A stretch of DNA of 64,000 bases from assembly GCF_000177675.1 (NCBI RefSeq), contig NZ_ADGX01000015.1:1-64000 (forward strand), in the 5' to 3' direction. The translations under genes were made by a program, and so were the position numbers. This DNA comes from Parafrankia sp. EUN1f (GTDB lineage: Bacteria > Actinomycetota > Actinomycetes > Frankiales > Frankiaceae). This document shows positions 32,705-39,868 of the stretch, one piece after another (position 1 is the first letter of the stretch; every line of letters begins with the position of its first letter). The notes beneath the pieces are model-generated. The model had not been told where the DNA came from, did no database searches, and saw only the letters and a program-made list of their open reading frames with translations.

Positions 32705-34000
32705 TCAGTTTTTCTCGAGCCACTCCCGGGCACTGCGCTGGACTTCACTGAAAGGCCGGCCCCGGTCGAAGCTCGGCTCCCGCGGCAGGCCGAGGACTCG
32801 TTCGCTGATGGCGTTGCGCTGCATCTCGTTGGAGCCGCCGGCGATCGACCACACCCGGCTGTTCAGATATTCGAGTGCCGCCCGCTGGCCCGCGTCGTCC
32901 CGCCACACCAGCGGCTGCCCCTGCCCGATTTCCAGCATCAGGCGGGCCCGCTGGGGGTTGTACACGCCGGCCGCGAGCTTCCAGTAGGAGGCGATGCCGC
33001 TCGCGGGCTTGTCGCTCGTCCGCAGCAGGCCGGTGATGCGCCGGCCCAGCTGGCCGCGGGCCCAGTCCGCGGTGTGGATCCGGGCGAGCGCCTGGCGGGC
33101 GACGGGGTCCTGCGCCCGCCCGGCGGCCCGGACCAGATCGACGAGGAACGGGTCGATCCCGGCCGGGTCGGTCTCCGGCATGTTGACCGGGTCGTCGCGC
33201 CCCGCGCCGCGCTCGACCAGCAGCATGGTCTGCGCGACCGTCCAGCCCTGGTCGACCTCGCCGATCACCTCGTCGTCGCTCACCCAGACCTCGTCGAGGA
33301 ACTCCTGGCAGAACTCCGCCGCCCCGGTGATCTCGCGAACGGGCCGGATGGACATTCCCTTGCCACGCATCGGGACCGCGAACCAGGTGAGCCCGCGGTG
33401 CTTCGGCGCGTCCCAGTTCGTCCGAGCCAGGCACAGGCCGTAGTCGGCGTAGGAGGCGCCGCTGGTCCAGACCTTCGAGCCGGTGATCAGCCAGCCGCTG
33501 CCCTCGTCGTCGCGCACCGCCCGCGTCGTGATGCCGGCCATGTCCGAGCCGGCGTCCGGCTCGGAGAACAGCTGCACGAACAGCTCCTCGCCGGCGAGGA
33601 TGCGCGGGACGTGCCGGGCCAGGAAGTCCGGCGAGGCGTGCCGCAGAAGTGTCTGGCTGACCGGGCCGTACGTGGTGCCGCCGGCGTGGCCGAGGTCGGG
33701 CATCCGGTACGGAGCGGCCTCCCGCGCGAAGGCCCGGGCGTGGGCGTCGCTGAGCCCCTGCCCGCCGTACTCCTTCGGCCAGTTGATGCCCGCGTACCCG
33801 GCCTCGTAGATCTTCCGCTGCAGCGCGCGTTCCGGCAGGTACTCCTCGGCACTGTGGGTACCCCCGCCGCGGACCACACCGGCCGGCCCCGCCTCACGGT
33901 GCTGCAGGTTGGCCGCCAGCCACTGCCGGGCCCGCAGCCGGTACTCCTCAAGATCCGGTTCGTCGGGATCCGGTCTTCCAAAAGCTGTCTCGCTCGCCAT
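32705..34000 (-). CDS. Acyl-CoA dehydrogenase (large subunit type)
   Basis: FAD-dependent acyl-CoA dehydrogenase (431 aa). N-terminal helices include YAGINWPKEYGGQGLSDAHARAFAREAAPYRMP. The FAD and substrate strand reads LFVQLFSEPDAGSDMAGITTRAVRDDEGSGWLITGSKVWTSGASYADYGLCLARTN. SIAGGSNEMQRNAISERVLGLPRE near the C-terminus carries the Glu in the usual catalytic-base position. The ATG is 6 nt from AAGGAGG. Together with the next gene upstream it looks like the alpha/beta pair of a heterotetrameric dehydrogenase, as in actinobacterial sterol side-chain oxidation. Confidence 0.92.
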   Translation of the reverse strand: MASETAFGRPDPDEPDLEEYRLRARQWLAANLQHREAGPAGVVRGGGTHSAEEYLPERALQRKIYEAGYAGINWPKEYGGQGLSDAHARAFAREAAPYRMPDLGHAGGTTYGPVSQTLLRHASPDFLARHVPRILAGEELFVQLFSEPDAGSDMAGITTRAVRDDEGSGWLITGSKVWTSGASYADYGLCLARTNWDAPKHRGLTWFAVPMRGKGMSIRPVREITGAAEFCQEFLDEVWVSDDEVIGEVDQGWTVAQTMLLVERGAGRDDPVNMPETDPAGIDPFLVDLVRAAGRAQDPVARQALARIHTADWARGQLGRRITGLLRTSDKPASGIASYWKLAAGVYNPQRARLMLEIGQGQPLVWRDDAGQRAALEYLNSRVWSIAGGSNEMQRNAISERVLGLPREPSFDRGRPFSEVQRSAREWLEKN

Positions 34001-34055
34001 TACGCCTCCTTCGGGTTCCTGTCGGGCCGCGGGTTCCCGTCGAGCACCGCCGCGT

Positions 34056-35198
34056 TCAGACACCGGACAGCTGGCAGACCCGCTCCCGGTGCCAGGTCGG
34101 CGAGCCGTACAGCGCCGCGTCGACGGTGAGGCGACGCAGGTAGAGATGGAAGTCGTGCTCCCAGGTGTAGGAGATGCCGCCGAAGTGCTGCCAGCAGTTG
34201 TGCGCGAGCTCGATCGCGGCGTCCGAGACGAACGCGTTCGCCAGGCTCGCCGCGTGCGCGGCGCGCGCGGCCTCCTGGTCGCCGCGGTCCTGTGCCGCGA
34301 CCGCCTGGGCGGCCGCGGTCACCACGGCGTGGCTCATCTCCAGCGCCAGGCTGCTGTCCGCCAGTTGGTGCTTGATCGCCTGGAAGGAGCCGATGGGCCG
34401 GCCGAAGGCGACACGGTCCTTGCAGTACTGCAGTGTGAGGTCGAACAGGTACTGCATGGCGCCCGCGGACTCCGCCGCGCCCAGGACCGCGGCGAGCCGG
34501 ATCTGCGCGTCGACGGCGGCACCGGCCTGCCCTGGCCTGCCCAGCACCGCGGAGCCGTCCACCACGGCGCCGTCGAGGTGGACCTCGCACAGCCGCCGGG
34601 TCAGGTCGAGCCCGCGGAGTTCCTCCACCCCGACGCCTGGTGTGGACACCGGGAGCAGGAACTGGGTGGGCCCCTCGGGCGTGTTCGCCGTCAGGAGCAG
34701 CCACTGCGCCGACTGCGCCTCCACCACCAGCCCCTTGCGCCCCGTCAGGCGATACCCCCCGGGCACCGCCTGCGCGTGGACTCCCGCGGGGCCGGACCAG
34801 TCCCCGGACGGGTCGGCGACGGCCCACGCGACCGCCGCCTCGCCCGCGATGAGGTCGGGCAGGATCTTCGCCTGCTGCTCCTCGGAGCCCTCGCGGCTCA
34901 GCGTCGCCACGGCCAGGTTCGTGTCGATGAAGGAACCCGGCTGCAGGTAGCGGCCGCGCAGTTCGGCGAGAACGACGGTGTCCAGCACACCGGCATCGGA
35001 GACGCTCCCGCCGCCGAGGGACTCCGGGGCCAGGAACGCGAACCAGCCCACCTCCGCCGCCTCACGCCGGTATGCCGGGTCGACCTCACCGCCCGCCTCG
35101 ATCAGCTCGCGCAGCTTCGCGAGCGGGAGACTCGCCTCGATGAACCGCTCGGCGGTCTCCCTGAGAAGCCGCTGGTCGGGGGAGAGTTCGGGATCCAT
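34056..35198 (-). CDS. Acyl-CoA dehydrogenase (partner subunit)
   Basis: Acyl-CoA dehydrogenase homologue (380 aa) lacking the GGSNE catalytic block found in its neighbour. It has DPELSPDQRLLRETAERFIEA, EVGWFAFLAPESLGGGSVSDAGVLDTVVLAELRGRYLQPGSFIDTNLA, and the C-terminal FGRPIGSFQAIKHQLADSSLALEMSHAVV and HFGGISYTWEHDFHLYLRR, typical of the non-catalytic or FAD-sharing partner in heteromeric dehydrogenases. The gap to the catalytic subunit gene is 55 bp, and 39 bp to the SDR gene upstream. Most likely the two form an alpha2beta2 enzyme. Confidence 0.88.
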   Translation of the reverse strand: MDPELSPDQRLLRETAERFIEASLPLAKLRELIEAGGEVDPAYRREAAEVGWFAFLAPESLGGGSVSDAGVLDTVVLAELRGRYLQPGSFIDTNLAVATLSREGSEEQQAKILPDLIAGEAAVAWAVADPSGDWSGPAGVHAQAVPGGYRLTGRKGLVVEAQSAQWLLLTANTPEGPTQFLLPVSTPGVGVEELRGLDLTRRLCEVHLDGAVVDGSAVLGRPGQAGAAVDAQIRLAAVLGAAESAGAMQYLFDLTLQYCKDRVAFGRPIGSFQAIKHQLADSSLALEMSHAVVTAAAQAVAAQDRGDQEAARAAHAASLANAFVSDAAIELAHNCWQHFGGISYTWEHDFHLYLRRLTVDAALYGSPTWHRERVCQLSGV

Positions 35199-35237
35199 GA
35201 TTGTTCCCTGTCCCTTCGGGGGCTGGTGCCGCGCCTG

Positions 35238-36056
35238 TCACTGGTTGACTGAGTAACCGCCGTTGACGGGGTAGGTCTGACCGGTGATCCAGGATGCGGA
35301 GGGACTGGCGAGAAACGTGACAAGCCCGGTGACGTCGTCAGGCTGCCCGAGCCGGGGAACGATGTAGCGCCGCAGCTGGCGTTCGACGCGGCGCTGTAGC
35401 TCAGGTGACTCGCGGGCCATGTCCGCGAGCCCGACGGTGTCGACCGTGGCGAGCGAGATGTTGTTGACGGTGATCCCGTCCCGGCCCACCTCCCGGGCGA
35501 TCGCCCGGGTGAACCCCGCCGCACCCGCCTTGGCCGCGGCGTACGGGGCCATGTGCGGCTCGCCGACCCGGCCGGCGTCGGAGACGATCGTGATGATCCG
35601 GCCGTGACCAGTGGCGATCATGTGGGGGAGTGCCGCCCGGGTGCAGTTCATGACGCCGTAGAGGTTCACGGCGAAGTACCGCTCCCAGTCGGCCGGCTCG
35701 GTGTTCGTGAACTCGCCGAGGCTGACCGAGGGGCCGCGCCCGCCCGACGCGGGCGCGGTCGGGTCCCCGATCGCCGGCCCCGCGTTGCCCGCGTTGTTGA
35801 CCAGGATGTCGATGCCGGCGTCGCCGATCGACCTGGTCACCGCCTGATAGTCCGAGACGTCGAACGGGCTGGCCGCCGCGGCGCCGCCGGCCTGCTCGAT
35901 CTCCTTGACGACGGATTCGGCCCGGTCGGCCACGAAGTCGTTCACGACGACCCTGGCGCCGGCGGCGGCCAGGGCCAGACAGCTCGCGCGGCCCACGCCC
36001 TGCCCGCCTCCGGTCACGATGACCGTCTTTCCGCTCAGATCGATCGTGAAGCTCAC
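35238..36056 (-). CDS. Short-chain dehydrogenase/reductase
   Basis: Classical SDR (272 aa) using NAD(P)H. Motifs: VIVTGGGQGVGRASCLALA (nucleotide fold), DILVNNAGNAGPA, IVSDAGRVGEPHMAPYAAAKAGAAGFTRA (Ser, Tyr, Lys triad), GITVNNISLATVDT, and the C-terminal WITGQTYPVNGGYSV. Asp at the end of strand 2 (VVVNDFVADRA) hints at NAD(H). About 20 residues are inserted after NNAG (PTAPASGGRGPS), as in actinobacterial 3-hydroxyacyl-CoA dehydrogenases. It is the first gene of the operon with the two acyl-CoA dehydrogenases, downstream of operator D at 36262-36276. Confidence 0.9.
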   Translation of the reverse strand: MSFTIDLSGKTVIVTGGGQGVGRASCLALAAAGARVVVNDFVADRAESVVKEIEQAGGAAAASPFDVSDYQAVTRSIGDAGIDILVNNAGNAGPAIGDPTAPASGGRGPSVSLGEFTNTEPADWERYFAVNLYGVMNCTRAALPHMIATGHGRIITIVSDAGRVGEPHMAPYAAAKAGAAGFTRAIAREVGRDGITVNNISLATVDTVGLADMARESPELQRRVERQLRRYIVPRLGQPDDVTGLVTFLASPSASWITGQTYPVNGGYSVNQ

Positions 36057-36462
36057 GTGCGGTGGCTCCTTGTGTAGTCCCCGTCTCGGAGGAGTCGGTT
36101 CGGGTCCGGTTGGTCCGGTTCGGGTCCGCAGGGCCCCGGTGAGCTCGGTGTCGGCCCGCTCCGCCCCTGGCCGGTGCGGTGCTGGCCCGTTGCGACGCCC
36201 GGCCGATCAGCCGCGGGCCGCGCATGCGGTCGGCGCCGTGCGCCCACCTTCGCGAGCTTAGTTAAACCGAGTCTAAGTACGCAAGAGTTGTCGCATGATC
36301 TTTCTGGCTGATGGCGGGTAGCTGGAGATCTCATCCGAACGGCCTGCCGGGTCGGGTGAGGGGGCTGGCGGAGGGTTGTCTGGCCTGGGTTGAGCTGTTA
36401 GAAAGGAGGTCTCACGATAATTCAACTTGGTTTAAATATTGCCATCGAGAGAGTGGAATGAG
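36057..36462. promoter_or_regulatory. Divergent intergenic region with operators D and E
   Basis: 405-bp gap between the SDR-dehydrogenase operon (left) and the livF-like gene (right). It holds two copies of the 15-bp palindrome: D, TTAAACCGAGTCTAA at 36262-36276, and E, TTCAACTTGGTTTAA at 36421-36435, 27 bp before the livF ATG. The left part (36060-36240) is G/C-rich with short CCGGTTCGGGTCC-like repeats and no gene. The even split suggests one operator for each direction. Confidence 0.7.
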
Positions 36463-37170
36463 ATGAGTGCGGAACCGCCTCCCGTCCTCCAGGCGAAGAA
36501 CCTCTCCGCCGGGTATCGACGGGTCCCCTGTGTATGGGATGTCGATCTCGACGTCCGACCCGGCGAGATCGCCGTCGTGCTCGGCCCGAACGGGGCCGGG
36601 AAGACCACCACCCTGCTCACCCTTTCCGGTGCCCTGCCCGCGCTCGGTGGTGAGATCAGGTGGAGGGGCGAGCCGACCAGGGCGCCTCTGCACCACCGCG
36701 TGCGTGGCGGTCTCGGTGTCGTTCCCGAGGAACGCTCCGTCATCTCACGGCTCTCGGTGCGTGACAACCTCCGGATCGGCCCCGGTTCCGTCGAGCGGGC
36801 GCTTGAGCTGTTTCCCGAACTGGAGCGGCTTCTCCGGCGCCGGGCCGGCCTGCTGTCCGGGGGCGAGCAGCAGATGCTCTCGACGGCCCGGGCCCTGGCG
36901 GCCGAACCAGCCGTCCTCCTCGCCGACGAGCTGTCACTGGGCCTGGCACCCAAGATCGTTGCGCGTCTCATGCGTGCGCTGCGTGAGGCCGCCGACCGCG
37001 GCGCCGGTGTTCTGCTCGTCGAGCAGCACGCCCGCCAGGCGTTGGCGGTGGCTGACCGGGCCTGCGTGCTCAGGCGTGGACGGATGGTGTGGTCGGGAAC
37101 GGCCGAGGAGGCGACGCGGGACATCCGCCGGATCGAGGGCGCCTACCTCGGCGGGGCGGCCGCGGCCTGA
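36463..37170 (+). CDS. Branched-chain-type ABC transporter ATPase (LivF-like)
   Basis: ABC ATPase (235 aa) of the LivF subgroup, powering import at the inner face of the membrane. Motifs: Walker A GPNGAGKTTT near residue 44, LSGGEQQML signature, Walker B VLLADELSLGLAP, and the H-loop region LLVEQHARQAL. It is short, lacking the extra helices of LivG, as usual for LivF. The ATG lies 27 bp after operator E. Its partners (LivHMG fusion and LivK) lie 2.7 kb away on the opposite strand in a separate unit. The C-terminus is plain, ending in Ala residues. Confidence 0.9.
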   Translation: MSAEPPPVLQAKNLSAGYRRVPCVWDVDLDVRPGEIAVVLGPNGAGKTTTLLTLSGALPALGGEIRWRGEPTRAPLHHRVRGGLGVVPEERSVISRLSVRDNLRIGPGSVERALELFPELERLLRRRAGLLSGGEQQMLSTARALAAEPAVLLADELSLGLAPKIVARLMRALREAADRGAGVLLVEQHARQALAVADRACVLRRGRMVWSGTAEEATRDIRRIEGAYLGGAAAA

Positions 37171-37176
37171 CCCGCG

Positions 37177-37219
37177 GGTGGCTGGCCGGCCGGGGTGCCA
37201 CCCGCCCGGCCAGCCCACC
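37177..37219. terminator. Terminator hairpin after livF-like gene
   Basis: GGTGG and CTGGCCGG pair with CCGGCCAG and CCACC across a single bulged C. It lies 7 bp after the livF stop and before the convergent Rieske gene. The rest of the gap to 37360 is G/C-rich without recognisable features. Confidence 0.6.
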
Positions 37220-37360
37220 GGAGCCGGGTTTCGACGCGGAGCGGCGGAAAAAAGGACGTGGTGGACACAGGTTCGGCGCTCGGCGACGAAGGGGCGCCGG
37301 GCCCGGTGCGGTCACCGCCGCGCCGCGGGCCCGGCGCCCCGGGGCCGGTCCAGATGCGGG

Positions 37361-37684
37361 TCAGATCTGGATCTGCACGACCTCGTCCTCGACCCGGGTC
37401 GGGAACACCATCAGATCCTGGTTGAACCCGTCCGAGGACGAGGGCCGGACACAGGCGCCGGTCCGGACGTCATAACGGCTGGCGTGCTGGGGGCAGATGA
37501 TGAAGCACCCCTGGTCCAGGGGGCGCCCGCCCAGCACGCTGCCCTGGTGCGGGCAGAGGTTCTGGAAGGCGAAGTACTCGCCGTCGACGTTGGCGACGGC
37601 CACCGGGAATCCGTCGACGATGACGGTCGCGGTCTCGCCCGGCCCGATCCAGTCAACCGGAACGGCATCGTGGAAATCAGCCAC
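37361..37684 (-). CDS. Rieske [2Fe-2S] ferredoxin
   Basis: 107-residue soluble Rieske ferredoxin. Cluster ligands are Cys44 and His46 in LCPHQGS and Cys64 and His67 in CPQHAS. The flanking strands (VDGFPVAVANVDGEYFAFQN) match the family. The start is GTG at 37684, 6 nt from AGGAG. It is the last gene of the run from LivK through LivHMG, amidohydrolase and SDR. It would deliver electrons to an oxygenase; the P450 at 51679-52869 or an oxygenase outside the window is possible. No Rieske oxygenase alpha subunit is visible here. Confidence 0.9.
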   Translation of the reverse strand: MADFHDAVPVDWIGPGETATVIVDGFPVAVANVDGEYFAFQNLCPHQGSVLGGRPLDQGCFIICPQHASRYDVRTGACVRPSSSDGFNQDLMVFPTRVEDEVVQIQI

Positions 37685-37774
37685 TGCTTCTCCTGAATGA
37701 CGGTCACTGAGCCTTTCCATCTCACGGCCCACTTCACGGATGCCGCGAGTCCGCGTCGAGATGGGGAAGGCTCA

Positions 37775-38539
37775 TTAGTAGCTGCGGGCGCGGATGACGT
37801 CGAGTTTCTGGCCGCGTGGCCGCGTGACGATGAAGACGTGGACGTCGGCCACGCTTTCGACGGTCTGGCCGCCGTGCTTGCCCATGACCCGGCGGATGGT
37901 TCCCTCCTCCTGCAACCTCGGCCACACGATGTCGCTGTGCGCCCCGTGGTTCTCCCAGTCGGTCGACCCGCCGCCCTCGCCCAGGGCGACCCCCTGGATG
38001 AGGGTCGTCACGCGGATCTCCTCCTTCTCGAACTCCAGGTTCAGGGCCTGGCCGAGCGCCTCCAGCCCCGCCTTGGTGAGGCGGTACACGGATTCGAAGG
38101 GGAAGACCTCGATCGTCACCTCGGACGAGGTGTTGATGATGTCGCCGCCGCCGGCCGCCCGCAGCAGCGGAATCGCCGCCCGGCAGGTGTAGACCGGGCC
38201 CAGCAGATTGGCGCGGACCTGGGCCATGATGTCGCCGTCGGAAAGCTCGTCGAACGGGCACGGGCGGTGCAGGCCCGCGTTGTTGATGAGGATGTCGAGC
38301 TTCCCGAACCGCTCCTCGATGGCGCCGAAGGCGCTCCGCACGCTGTCCGGGTCGCCGACGTCGGTCGGCAGGCCCACGGTGCTCGGCCCGAGCTCGTCCA
38401 CGAGGGCCTTGAGGCGGTCCGGCCCCCGGGCCAGCAGCACCACCGAGGCACCCTCGGCCGCGAAGCGCCTGGCCACAGCCAGGCCCGATCCGCTGGTCGC
38501 CCCGGTGACCGCGACAACCTTGCCCGCGAGCTGACTCAT
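37775..38539 (-). CDS. Short-chain dehydrogenase/reductase, atypical C-terminus
   Basis: SDR (254 aa). It has VVAVTGATSGSGLAVARRFA (TGxxxGxG variant), DILINNAGLHRPCPFDELSDGD, NTSSEVTIEVFPFESVYRLTKAGLEALGQALNLEF (Ser, Tyr, Lys), and then a divergent tail GKHGGQTVESVADVHVFIVTRPRGQKLDVIRAR in place of the usual ITGQxxxVDGG ending. Such tails occur in NADP-dependent reductases of the YdfG type. Its ATG overlaps the amidohydrolase stop in ATGA, so the two are coupled. It probably handles a hydroxyl/keto group on the product of the amidohydrolase. Confidence 0.88.
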   Translation of the reverse strand: MSQLAGKVVAVTGATSGSGLAVARRFAAEGASVVLLARGPDRLKALVDELGPSTVGLPTDVGDPDSVRSAFGAIEERFGKLDILINNAGLHRPCPFDELSDGDIMAQVRANLLGPVYTCRAAIPLLRAAGGGDIINTSSEVTIEVFPFESVYRLTKAGLEALGQALNLEFEKEEIRVTTLIQGVALGEGGGSTDWENHGAHSDIVWPRLQEEGTIRRVMGKHGGQTVESVADVHVFIVTRPRGQKLDVIRARSY

Positions 38540-39819
38540 CGGGCCAGCACCCCGATCCCCGCCGCTTCGTTGCGCCGCCGCCACTCGTCCTTCGGCATGC
38601 GGGTGGTGTCGACGTTCGCGGCCCGGGCCCGGGCCCGCAGCGCGCCGACCGTGGCCTGCTCACGCGGAATCGTCGTGAACGGGTCGAAGTCGAAGAAACG
38701 GCACGCGTTCTGCCAGGTGATCTGATGGGTCTCCGGCTCGGTCACGCCGGCCTCGGTCAGCTCGTCCCACAGCAGTTCAGGCGATTCGGGCCAGGTGGTG
38801 TCCGTGTGCGGATAGTCGGATTCCCAGGCGATGATGTCGATGCCGATGTCATGCCGGGCCTTGAGCCCGGAGAGGTCGGTGATGAAACACCCCAGCACGT
38901 GCTCCCGGAAGATCTCCGACGGCAGCCGCCCACCGAAGTCGTTGTGCAGCCACACCTGGTTCTTCACGTGTCGGTCGGCTCGTTCGAGGTAGAAGGGAAT
39001 CCACCCGATCCCGGCCTCGGAGAAGGCGATCTTCAAGGTCGGGTACTTCTCGAGAACGTGGCCGAACAGAAGATCCTGCGCGACCAGCGTCATGATCTGC
39101 GTCGACAGGATGATCGAGTGGTCCGGCGGGGCCTCCGGCGGCAGTTTCAGCAGGCCCATCCCGCCGCCGATGTGCAGACAGAGCACGGTGCCGGCGTCGA
39201 CGACGGCCCGCAGCATCGGATCCCAGTAGCCGGACAGCAGGCTCGGGTAGCCCTGCGCGTGCGGCGCCTCCAGGAAACTGACGGCCCGGCAGCCCTTCGC
39301 GGCGAGCCGGCGCACCTCCGCCGCGGCGAGCTCCGCGTCCCACATCGGGAGCATTCCGATCGGGATGAAACGGCCGGGGGCACCGGCGCACCACTCGTCG
39401 ATGTGCCAGTCGTTGTAGGCCTGAAGCATGATCATGGAGAGTTTCTTGTCCGGCGCCTCGGCGAACGTCCGGGCGTTGTAGCCGGCCATGCTGGGGAAGC
39501 ACATCGAGGCGAGGACGCCGTTGGCGTTCATGTCGTCGACGCGCGCGCTCAGGTCGAAACATCCGGGTCGCAGCTCGGTGTAGGTCCCGGGGTCACGGCC
39601 CCATTCCTCGGCCGGCCAGCCCACCGTGGCGGCCATCCCGAAGGGTGTGGACGTCGCCACGCCCTGGAACACCCACTGGTCGATCCCCGCGTCGTTGCGG
39701 ATGACCTTCGGTGCCAGATCCCGGTACCTGGCGGGCACGTGCCGCTCGTACATGTCCGGCGGCTCGATCGAATGATCGTCGATACTGACGAGGATCATGT
39801 CTTCTTTTTCCATGCTCAC
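38536..39819 (-). CDS. Amidohydrolase-2 family protein
   Basis: TIM-barrel amidohydrolase/decarboxylase-type protein (427 aa). The N-terminal metal site reads MILVSIDDHSIEPPDMYERHVP (DxH variant). Further marks are GFDLSARVDDMNANGVLASMCFPSM, VLCLHIGGGMGL, LKIAFSEAGIGWIPFYLERAD and IIAWESDYPHTDTTWPESPE, with the active-site Asp. This architecture is frequent in Frankia and Mycobacterium acyl-CoA islands; proven reactions in the family include decarboxylation and C-C bond hydrolysis. The start is GTG at 39819, or the ATG 6 bp later. It follows LivHMG by 49 bp and is coupled to the SDR gene. Confidence 0.86.
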   Translation of the reverse strand: MSMEKEDMILVSIDDHSIEPPDMYERHVPARYRDLAPKVIRNDAGIDQWVFQGVATSTPFGMAATVGWPAEEWGRDPGTYTELRPGCFDLSARVDDMNANGVLASMCFPSMAGYNARTFAEAPDKKLSMIMLQAYNDWHIDEWCAGAPGRFIPIGMLPMWDAELAAAEVRRLAAKGCRAVSFLEAPHAQGYPSLLSGYWDPMLRAVVDAGTVLCLHIGGGMGLLKLPPEAPPDHSIILSTQIMTLVAQDLLFGHVLEKYPTLKIAFSEAGIGWIPFYLERADRHVKNQVWLHNDFGGRLPSEIFREHVLGCFITDLSGLKARHDIGIDIIAWESDYPHTDTTWPESPELLWDELTEAGVTEPETHQITWQNACRFFDFDPFTTIPREQATVGALRARARAANVDTTRMPKDEWRRRNEAAGIGVLAR

Positions 39820-39868
39820 ACCGGCCCTTCGTTTTCCCTGATCGGATTCACTGTCTGCCGGGCTCCGC

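Noticed and set aside
36057-36240. Short coding frame or small RNA in the G/C-rich part of the gap
   Set aside because: Frames are short, lack ribosome sites and are built from CCGGTTCGGGTCC-like repeats; no promoter/terminator pair is visible.
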